Shown here one piece after another: positions 5,912-10,887 of a stretch of 10,887 bases of DNA. The first letter of the stretch is position 1, and each line of letters opens with the position of its first letter. A program made the translations under genes and the position numbers. Origin of the DNA: an uncultured Bifidobacterium sp. (GTDB taxonomy: Bacteria; Actinomycetota; Actinomycetes; Actinomycetales; Bifidobacteriaceae); contig NZ_CASEXV010000098.1 of the NCBI RefSeq assembly GCF_949292005.1, forward strand, positions 1-10,887, read 5' to 3'. Under the pieces are notes generated by a model. That model worked only from the letters and a program-made list of their open reading frames with translations. It was not told the origin of the DNA and did no database searches.

Positions 5912-7267
5912 TCAGCGAGTGAAGTCCGTGTCCTTGGTCTCCGGCGTCGTCAGAACGGCGACCAGGCAGCACACCGCCATGACTCCCAGATAGAGTCCGA
6001 CGGAGCGAACGCCCCAGTTGTGCGACAGCCATGTGGCGATTGTGGGAACGAACGCAGCCCCAACGATGGCCGCAAGGTTGTAGCCGATTCCGGATCCCGA
6101 ATACCGCACGTTGGCCTCGAAAAGCTCCGGCAGGAACGCCCCGATGGGCCCGAAGGCCACTCCCATAAGCGCGAATCCCACGCACAGGAAGACCATCACC
6201 TGCGCGAAGTTCCTATATCCCATGAGCAGATACGGGGAGACCAGCGAGAACACGACCAGCGCGACCGAGGAGAACATGAGCACACGCCGCCGGCCGATGC
6301 GGTCCGCATACATGCAGGACAGCACGATGAACGCCGCGAACACGCAGATCGCCACCATAAGCATCAGCAGATACTCCCTGTTGGTGAACCCCAGTCCACC
6401 GCCGCCCTGCTCAACGGTTTTCGTTCCCCAAGCCAGCGACCATGTGGCAAGCGTATAGAACAGCGTGTAGGTGACGGCGACGAGGAAGGTCGCCTGCAGG
6501 ACCTGCTTCCAGCTCTTGCTGAACACCTCCGCCAACGGGGCCTTGACGACCTTGTTCTCCTGCTGGGTCAGACGGAAGACGGGCGTCTCCTCCATGCGCA
6601 CCCTGACGATCAGGCCTACAACGACCAGCACCGCGGACAGAAGGAACGGCACCCTCCACCCCCAGGCCAGCATGTCGTCGGAGTTCGTGAACGTCTCCAG
6701 AAGGAAGTAGGTGCCATTCGACAGGAAGAATCCGATGGGCGCGCCAAGCTCCGGGAATGATCCGTACAGGGCACGCTTGTCATCAGGGGCGTTCTCCGTG
6801 GCCACCAGAGCCGCGCCCGACCATTCGCCGCCCAGTCCTATTCCCTGGACGAAACGGCAGGCCACAAGGACGACCACGGCCCATCCTCCCCACATGGCAT
6901 AGGTCGGGAGACATCCGATGAGGAAGGTCGCCACGCCCATCGTCATCAGGGAGACGACCAGTGTCGTCTTACGGCCCATGCGGTCGCCGAAATGTCCGAA
7001 GACAAGCGATCCGACCGGCCGCGCGATGAACGCCACCGCGAAGGTCAGCAACGAACCGATAAGCGCCGCGGCCCCCGTCTGACCGAAGAAGACCTTGGGG
7101 AAATAATTCGCCGCCGCGGTCCCATAGGCATAGAAATCGTAGAACTCGATGGCGGTCCCCACCATCGACGCGGCGATCACGGTCCTCACAGAATCACGCG
7201 TCATGGTCGCCAGTTTGCGCGCGGCCGAGGGAAGACTGGCTTCCCCGACACCTTCCACTGCTGTCAT
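5912..7267 (-). CDS. MFS transporter of the metabolite:H+ symporter (MHS) family
   Basis: 451-residue, 12-helix proton symporter of the group that includes ShiA, KgtP and ProP; substrates in the family are organic acids, shikimate or betaines. Seen: VGTAIEFYDFYAYG at the first helix (about 36-49), GHFGDRMGRK (91-100) and its counterpart YADRIGRRR (320-328) in the cytosolic loops, RFVQGIGLGGEWSGA (138-152), and WGWRVPFLLS (202-211). The start at 7267 is chosen because GGAGAG sits four bases ahead; an in-frame ATG at 7279 lacks a good site. It is preceded by a leader peptide and terminator, and followed after only 34 bases by a small ORF and then ilvC, with no terminator seen between. The substrate is unknown; a branched-chain amino acid, its keto acid or a related precursor is a context-based guess. 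Confidence 0.88.
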   Translation of the reverse strand: MTAVEGVGEASLPSAARKLATMTRDSVRTVIAASMVGTAIEFYDFYAYGTAAANYFPKVFFGQTGAAALIGSLLTFAVAFIARPVGSLVFGHFGDRMGRKTTLVVSLMTMGVATFLIGCLPTYAMWGGWAVVVLVACRFVQGIGLGGEWSGAALVATENAPDDKRALYGSFPELGAPIGFFLSNGTYFLLETFTNSDDMLAWGWRVPFLLSAVLVVVGLIVRVRMEETPVFRLTQQENKVVKAPLAEVFSKSWKQVLQATFLVAVTYTLFYTLATWSLAWGTKTVEQGGGGLGFTNREYLLMLMVAICVFAAFIVLSCMYADRIGRRRVLMFSSVALVVFSLVSPYLLMGYRNFAQVMVFLCVGFALMGVAFGPIGAFLPELFEANVRYSGSGIGYNLAAIVGAAFVPTIATWLSHNWGVRSVGLYLGVMAVCCLVAVLTTPETKDTDFTR

Positions 7268-7340
7268 TTCACTCTCCATCCGTTCCACCGGGACGATCCC
7301 GAATGGACATGTTGCGGTTGAGGAGCTCTGGTCACATTCA

Positions 7341-7352
7341 GCCCCGCGGGGC
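7341..7352. repeat. GCCCCGCGGGGC palindrome next to the attenuator terminator
   Basis: Perfect 12-base palindrome. On the - strand it follows the T-run, and its first eight bases are an exact complement of the terminator's 3' arm (7370-7363), so they could re-pair with it and place the T-run in a 10-base loop. Transcribed after the terminator, it cannot prevent termination by itself, but it could reshape the read-through RNA. Confidence 0.6.
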
Positions 7353-7356
7353 CAAC

Positions 7357-7383
7357 AAAAAAGCCCCGCGACTTCCGCAGGGC
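7357..7383 (-). terminator. rho-independent terminator in the leader of the MHS transporter gene
   Basis: On the - strand GCCCTGCG (7383-7376) pairs with CGCGGGGC (7370-7363), an 8-bp stem with one G-T pair and a 5-base loop, followed directly by six T residues (7362-7357). It lies between a short leader ORF and the transporter start at 7267, about 90 bases away, so it is placed to attenuate the transporter gene. Confidence 0.85.
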
Positions 7384-7477
7384 CACCAGACGATGACATT
7401 CCACCACCGTCGAAACCCTGCCTCCGTTGACAGGGCCCGACGCAATCGCCGAATCAGCCCGCCAACGAAGACGGGCT
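7376..7477 (-). promoter_or_regulatory. attenuator: competing pairings between leader peptide and terminator
   Basis: On the - strand five segments can pair in alternative ways: 0a AGCCCG (7477-7472); 0b CGGGCT (7461-7456); 1 CGGGCCCTG (7439-7431); 2 GGCAGGG (7422-7416); 3 GGCCCTGCG (7384-7376), the terminator 5' arm. Pairing 1:2 (CCCTG/CAGGG) leaves 3 free to form the terminator, while 2:3 (GCAGGG/CCCTGC, six pairs) prevents it. Segment 0a can pair with 0b or with 1, linking ribosome position in the leader ORF to the choice. The complementarities are seen; the switching is inferred. Confidence 0.55.
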
Positions 7478-7540
7478 AATAATTCGCGCCGTGGAGTCGA
7501 CGCACGATACGCGCCCCACCATGAACACAACACCAGTCAT
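7454..7540 (-). CDS. 28-residue leader peptide upstream of the MHS transporter
   Basis: ATG at 7540-7538 is preceded by AAAGGAGG (7557-7550) nine bases ahead. It encodes MTGVVFMVGRVSCVDSTA, then Arg, tandem Ile20-Ile21 (codons ATT ATT, 7483-7478), and ends in SSLAG before TGA at 7456-7454. The tandem Ile codons lie immediately before the first pairing segment of the attenuator, where control codons are expected; there is also a Val4-Val5 pair. A terminator with a T-run follows 71 bases after the stop. The frame is the same as the broken tail of the upstream ABC permease ORF, which makes it easy to miss. It is probably a regulatory peptide with no function after synthesis. Confidence 0.6.
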   Translation of the reverse strand: MTGVVFMVGRVSCVDSTARIISPSSLAG

Positions 7541-7599
7541 CGCGGCGAACCTCCTTTCGGCTTCAAGTTCCTTCGGACCTTCCGGCCCGACTGCCAGAC

Positions 7600-7629
7600 A
7601 ACCTAGATCCGTTCCCCATCCCGCCACAA
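7600..7629 (-). promoter_or_regulatory. candidate promoter for the leader peptide-transporter unit
   Basis: On the - strand TTGTGG (7629-7624) and TAGGTT (7605-7600) are separated by 18 bases, matching the main positions of -35 and -10 boxes. Transcription would begin near 7593, about 35 bases before the AAAGGAGG ribosome site of the leader peptide. Confidence 0.35.
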
Positions 7630-7660
7630 GCCAACGTCCACAATGTGACCGGCGGACATG

Positions 7661-7697
7661 GAGGTGCCCCGTCCACCATGGGCGGACGGGGCACCTC
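7661..7697 (-). terminator. long hairpin after the truncated ABC permease, probable end of the ABC operon
   Basis: GAGGTGCCCCGTCC (7661-7674) and GGACGGGGCACCTC (7684-7697) form a perfect 14-bp stem around a 9-base loop that itself holds CCATGG. It begins about 35 bases after the ABC permease loses family similarity. No T-run follows on either strand. It separates the ABC operon from the promoter and leader of the next unit. Confidence 0.6.
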
Positions 7698-8418
7698 TCC
7701 CGCATTGCGCCCGGCCGCCTCAAACCCACGAGGCCCAAGACAAGCGAGGGAAGAAGGTAGTCGTTCCAGAAGGCCATGGCGTCGATGATGGTCACTGTGG
7801 CGATCATCGGCTTAAGCAACGGGAACACAACCCTCCAGAAGGTCGACCACGTGGAGCATCCGTCGATTCTCGCCGCCTCCTCCAAGTCCCTTGGAATATT
7901 GGTACGTATGGATCCATGGAACATGAAGGTGGCGAGGGACACGGAGAATCCGACATGTATCAGGATCAGCGTGACCCTGCTGTTGAGCACGTGGAAGATG
8001 CCGCCGTACACGGACACGAGCGGAACCATGAGCACCTGGAAGGGGATGACCATGGATGCGACCATCATGGCGAAGAACACGGCACCGAGCTTCCAATGCG
8101 GGTTGCGGACGATGACGTACGCGGCCATCGCCGAGAGGAGAACCGTGAGGACGGTGGCGCTGGTCGTGATGATCGTGGAGTTCCCCAGAACCGTCCAGAA
8201 GCTCATCTTCTCCATGGCGTCCGGGAAGTTCTCAAGCGTGAAACCGCTTTTCCCGATAAGCGACAACGGATTGGAAGTGATGTCATCCATCGATTTGAAG
8301 ACGTTCACCACAACCAGAAGGAACGGCGCGATGAAGAAGAACAGAAGGAGGATGAGAACGACCATCTGCACCACATGGGACACGCGACGCCTTGACGTGG
8401 CGCTCGACTGATTGGCAC

Positions 8419-9282
8419 TCATGCTTCCACCTCACCCTTCTTGCCGAAGTACACCTGCAGCATGCCCACGACCGCGCAGACGATGAACAGCACCAGGGCC
8501 TCGGCCTGCCCGACGCCATAGTTCTTGTAGACGAACGCCTTGTTGTAGACCTGCATCGCGGCCAGCACCGACGATCCGAATGGCTCTCCGTTGGTCAGCG
8601 AGAGGTTCAGGTCGTACACCATGAAGCACTGCGTGGTGCTCAGGAAGATGCATTGAACGAACGAGGCGCGCATAAGGGGGATGATCACATGCCACATGGC
8701 CTTCGACTGCGAGCATCCGTCGATCAGCGCGGCCTCCTTGAGGCTCTTGTCGACCCCCATGAACCCCGCGACGTAGATGAGCATCATATATCCCGCATAC
8801 TGCCAGACCGACACAAGTATCAGACAGAACAGGGCTCCGTTGGGAGTCGACAACAGGGACGTGGTATTGCTGTTGCCCAACGCTTCGCCGATGGCGACGA
8901 ACGCGCGGTTGAAAACGAATTTCCACACATATCCCAGAACGATTCCGCCGATGAGGTTCGGGATGAAGAATCCCGCTCTGAAGAAGTTCTGCCCTTTGAT
9001 TCCATTCGTGACCAGATAAGCCAGAAGAAAGGCGACGATGTTTATCAGGACGACAGAGATGACGGAGTATATCAGCGTCCGCCACAACGACTGCCAAAAG
9101 ACCGCGTCCGCCCAGGTGCTGACGTAGTTCTGCCAGGCCATGAAAGGCTTAGTCTTGGACACCCCATCCCAGCTTGTGAAGGTGAGATAGAGCCCATAGA
9201 AGAACGGTCCCACGACCACGGCGCAGAAAAGCAGGGCCGCCGGCCCCGCGAACACAAGATACTGACCTACCTTATGTGACAA
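8419..9282 (-). CDS. carbohydrate ABC transporter permease, MalF/UgpA type
   Basis: First membrane subunit of the sugar importer, about 287 residues. Seen: first helix YLVFAGPAALLFCAVVVGPF, then LYLTFTSWDG typical of MalF/UgpA proteins, FIPNLIGGIVLGYVWKFVF, SVWQYAGYMMLIYVAGF, and the EAA loop EAALIDGCSQSKAMWHVIIP (about residues 183-202). No in-frame ATG lies near the expected N-terminus; TTG at 9282 gives MSHKVGQYLVF and is the best guess, but no good ribosome site precedes it. The GTG at 9360 lies inside an intercistronic hairpin and is unlikely. An out-of-frame ATG at 9296 with GGGA ahead opens only a nine-codon frame, so an early frameshift is possible. It is followed by the MalG-type gene with a 4-base overlap. 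No ATPase gene is present. Confidence 0.88.
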   Translation of the reverse strand: MSHKVGQYLVFAGPAALLFCAVVVGPFFYGLYLTFTSWDGVSKTKPFMAWQNYVSTWADAVFWQSLWRTLIYSVISVVLINIVAFLLAYLVTNGIKGQNFFRAGFFIPNLIGGIVLGYVWKFVFNRAFVAIGEALGNSNTTSLLSTPNGALFCLILVSVWQYAGYMMLIYVAGFMGVDKSLKEAALIDGCSQSKAMWHVIIPLMRASFVQCIFLSTTQCFMVYDLNLSLTNGEPFGSSVLAAMQVYNKAFVYKNYGVGQAEALVLFIVCAVVGMLQVYFGKKGEVEA

Positions 9283-9316
9283 CCTATTATGTTCATGGCA
9301 ATTCCCATTTATCAGG

Positions 9317-9354
9317 TGGGTGCGGGACCTCGTGGAGCGAGACCCCCGCACCCA
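9317..9354 (-). terminator. intercistronic hairpin between binding protein and permease genes
   Basis: TGGGTGCGGG (9317-9326) pairs with CCCGCACCCA (9345-9354), with an inner CTCG/CGAG stem (9329-9332, 9338-9341). It starts 16 bases after the binding-protein stop on the - strand. There is no T-run, so it is more likely an RNA-stabilising or partial-termination element that keeps binding-protein transcript above permease transcript, a common layout in sugar ABC operons. Confidence 0.7.
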
Positions 9355-9370
9355 GTTCACAACCGCCTAA

Positions 9371-10669
9371 TCACGAGTTGTCCGACGACACCTTCGCGGT
9401 CTTCCAGTAGCTTTCTATGGATTTCGCGAAATCGGCGCGACTCTCCTGCCCCGCCAGATACTTCTGGAAATCGGCTCCGAGCATGGAGTAGTGATCGTCC
9501 GGCAGGTAGTTGTAGTTGGCGATGAGCTTACCCGCGTTGGCGTACTTCTTCACCGACTTGCCCAGCGGATCGGAGACCGTGAGGTTGTTGTTGGTGAAGG
9601 GCGAGACCAGCGAGCAGTCCTTAACGATGAACGACTGTCCGGACTTGTTGTAGACCAGCCAGTTGAGGAAGTCCTCGGCCGCCGTGCGCTGAGCGTCGGA
9701 CGTGTTGCTGGAGGAGTCGATGAAGAAGTACTTCGAGCCGCCTCCGGTGAGCTTGGTGTTGTCGCCGTCCGAGGTGTTCTGCGGGACGGGCATGATTCCC
9801 ATGTTCTTGGAGTACTTGTACTGGTCGATGACGGACCAGTCCCAGTTTCCGCCGAACATGAATGCGATCTTGCCTTCGGCGAGCTTCTGCTCGGTGACCT
9901 CGCGCTCAGCGGAGATGGCGTTCGACCCTGCGTAGTTGTTGTCCTTGAGGACGTCGAAGGTGTTCATCAGCGAAGTGAACTTCGCGTTCGAGTTGAGGTC
10001 GACGCTTCCCGCGTGGAGCTTCTTGACGAACGAGCTTGGATTCTTCTGCTGCTCATAGACCTGCGCCAGATAATGGGCTCCAAGGGACCAGTCCTCCTTG
10101 AGGACTCCCGTGGGGGTCTCCATTCCACCCGCCTTGAGCTGCTTGATCAGCTTCTTGAACGCCGTGAGCGTCTTGTAATCCGAGGGGTTGAACGTCTTGC
10201 CCGTAATCTTCTCGATCGCGGAGGCGTTATATATCAACCCTCTGGCCTCGACGCTGACCGGGAATCCGTATGTTTTGCCGTTAATGGCGATGGCGTACTT
10301 CGTCTTCTTAACCCATTTCTGGCTGCTCAGGTCGACGGCGTGCTCTTTGGCAAGCGAGTAGACATCCTTCGCATCGACCATGGATATGGTGTACGGCTCG
10401 TTGGATGCGTACTTCGTCGCCAGATGGGCGGATACCGTATCGCTTGAGTAATAGACCTCCACGTTGACGTTATGGCTCTTCGAATACGCCTTCGCCATGG
10501 TTTTCATCTGATCCTGGATCTCCATTTTGGAGTTGAAGATCGTGATGGTTGTTTTGCCAGACGACGTGCTTCCACTGGATGACGACGACCCGCATGCCGT
10601 CAGCATGCCCACGGCGAGAATCGACGACAGCGCCGTGATTCCCACTTTCTTCCATGAAACTCTTCTCAT
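9371..10669 (-). CDS. carbohydrate ABC transporter solute-binding lipoprotein (family 1)
   Basis: 432-residue surface lipoprotein that captures a sugar and delivers it to the two permeases downstream. The ATG at 10669 gives a classic lipoprotein signal: MRRVSWKK, a hydrophobic core, and lipobox LTAC with the lipidated Cys26, followed by a Ser/Gly-rich linker. TTITIFNSKMEIQDQMKTMA then opens the periplasmic-binding fold; AINGKTYGFPVSVEARGLIY and MFGGNWDWSVIDQYK are typical of sugar-binding proteins of the MalE/UgpB class. The substrate is not readable from the sequence; an oligosaccharide is likely. It is the first gene of the operon. Codon use is rich in Lys, Ser and Asn codons, as usual for exported binding proteins. 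The ribosome site is weak (GAAAGG about 13 bases ahead). Confidence 0.93.
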   Translation of the reverse strand: MRRVSWKKVGITALSSILAVGMLTACGSSSSSGSTSSGKTTITIFNSKMEIQDQMKTMAKAYSKSHNVNVEVYYSSDTVSAHLATKYASNEPYTISMVDAKDVYSLAKEHAVDLSSQKWVKKTKYAIAINGKTYGFPVSVEARGLIYNASAIEKITGKTFNPSDYKTLTAFKKLIKQLKAGGMETPTGVLKEDWSLGAHYLAQVYEQQKNPSSFVKKLHAGSVDLNSNAKFTSLMNTFDVLKDNNYAGSNAISAEREVTEQKLAEGKIAFMFGGNWDWSVIDQYKYSKNMGIMPVPQNTSDGDNTKLTGGGSKYFFIDSSSNTSDAQRTAAEDFLNWLVYNKSGQSFIVKDCSLVSPFTNNNLTVSDPLGKSVKKYANAGKLIANYNYLPDDHYSMLGADFQKYLAGQESRADFAKSIESYWKTAKVSSDNS

Positions 10670-10704
10670 AGCTGCACCAGTGCCTTTCTCCCCTGACCCT
10701 CCAT

Positions 10705-10722
10705 GTGAGCGACAATGCTCAC
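10705..10722. promoter_or_regulatory. operator-like inverted repeat upstream of the binding-protein gene
   Basis: GTGAGC (10705-10710) and GCTCAC (10717-10722) form perfect half-sites separated by six bases. The half-sites resemble those of LacI-family operators, although those usually abut. A second short palindrome, CGTTAAACG (10724-10732), lies directly beside it. Both sit 36-63 bases before the start codon, a suitable place for repressor control of a sugar operon. Confidence 0.45.
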
Positions 10723-10768
10723 GCGTTAAACGACCCACGGAGGGGATGTGACCGAACTTAGTGTTATT

Positions 10769-10887
10769 GGCTTTTCGCTGTTTGGTGTGGGTGGGCTGGT
10801 CGGGTGGAGGTGGCTGGCGGGTAGTTTGGGGGTATGGATACCACGTTGTTGTTCACCGCCGCCTTGCAGTTGCCTGATCCCTGGAGG
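10769..10887 (+). mobile_element. left end of an ISL3-family insertion sequence, continuing beyond the window
   Basis: The sequence from 10769, GGCTTTTCGCTGTTTGGTGT, resembles ISL3-family terminal inverted repeats, which commonly begin GGCTCTTC or similar. The transposase start follows 65 bases inside, as expected. ISL3 elements make 8-bp target duplications, so GTGTTATT at 10761-10768 is the candidate left copy. The right end is outside the window, so boundaries cannot be confirmed here. Confidence 0.7.
10834..10887 (+). CDS. ISL3-family transposase, first 18 codons only
   Basis: The ATG at 10834 opens MDTTLLFTAALQLPDPWR, which runs off the window. The pattern of a short start, LFxAALxL and then PW matches the N-terminus of ISL3-family DDE transposases, where this segment precedes the zinc-ribbon domain. 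A G-rich run (GGGGG) lies close ahead as a possible ribosome site. The call depends on 18 residues plus the adjacent terminal repeat, so it is good but not certain. Confidence 0.7.
   Translation, partial: MDTTLLFTAALQLPDPWR

Larger units (their letters stand above)
7454..8422 (-). pseudogene. carbohydrate ABC transporter permease, MalG type, 3' end lost
   Basis: Second membrane subunit of a CUT1-type sugar importer. Residues 1-230 match the family: polar N-terminus, first helix near 18-42, a conserved NSTIITTSAT region, AYVIVR, the EAA loop EAARIDGCSTWSTFWRVVFP (182-201), which contacts the ATPase, and AMAFWNDYLLPSLVLG (215-230). After residue 230, at about base 7733, the expected end (the last helix and a QRYFVKGL-like tail, roughly 45-50 residues) is missing; instead the frame runs through a hairpin, a promoter candidate and the leader peptide to 7454, giving 322 residues. 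No other frame after 7733 restores the missing part. The ATG overlaps the preceding gene's stop (ATGA), with GAGGTG upstream. Without the last helix it is probably not functional. Confidence 0.8.

Noticed and set aside
5651..6760. 369-residue + strand ORF opposite the MHS transporter
   Set aside because: It lies antisense to the transporter and is dominated by Arg, Gln, Asp and His; a high-GC shadow frame without a ribosome site.
7376..7440. Possible T-box in the transporter leader
   Set aside because: The conserved T-box antiterminator sequence is absent, and a short SD-preceded ORF explains the terminator better.
7454..7732. The 92-residue tail of the ABC permease ORF as a novel C-terminal domain
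   Set aside because: The frame crosses a perfect 14-bp hairpin, a promoter candidate and a separate SD-preceded ORF, and its composition is Arg-rich without membrane helices; accidental read-through is simpler.

Overview
The window reads as a high-GC Gram-positive chromosome segment, most likely a Bifidobacterium or close relative. This is inferred from the GC-rich codon use, a clostridial-type ThiF next to actinobacterial-style coding, a carbohydrate ABC operon without its own ATPase, and an ISL3-type element. No rRNA, tRNA or CRISPR array was seen.

Left part, + strand: the end of an RpiR-type sugar-phosphate regulator (1-416); an AAT-family amino acid permease (532-2016); then a roughly 480-base untranslated region with a clear TPP (THI-box) riboswitch (about 2069-2168) and a long leader to a tightly packed thiS-thiF-thiG operon (2494-4341), which makes the thiazole half of thiamine. 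A 16-bp hairpin at 4465-4501 separates this operon from the convergent ilvC gene.

Middle, - strand (read right to left): a promoter candidate, a 28-residue leader peptide with a Shine-Dalgarno (SD) sequence (7454-7540), a rho-independent terminator with competing pairings (7357-7438), an MHS-type MFS transporter (5912-7267), a second small ORF with a strong SD (5758-5877), and ilvC (4578-5630). This looks like one transcription unit under peptide-coupled attenuation: a leader peptide with tandem Ile codons, a transporter, a second leader-like ORF, and a branched-chain amino acid biosynthesis gene. I consider this arrangement the most interesting part of the window.

Right part, - strand: a carbohydrate ABC importer operon of a lipoprotein solute-binding protein (9371-10669), an intercistronic hairpin, a MalF-type permease (8419-9282) and a MalG-type permease that loses family similarity after about residue 230 (7454-8422). 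The left end of an ISL3-family insertion sequence lies about 100 bases upstream of the binding-protein gene (from 10769, transposase start at 10834). The operon therefore carries two signs of decay: a lost 3' end and an IS in its upstream region.
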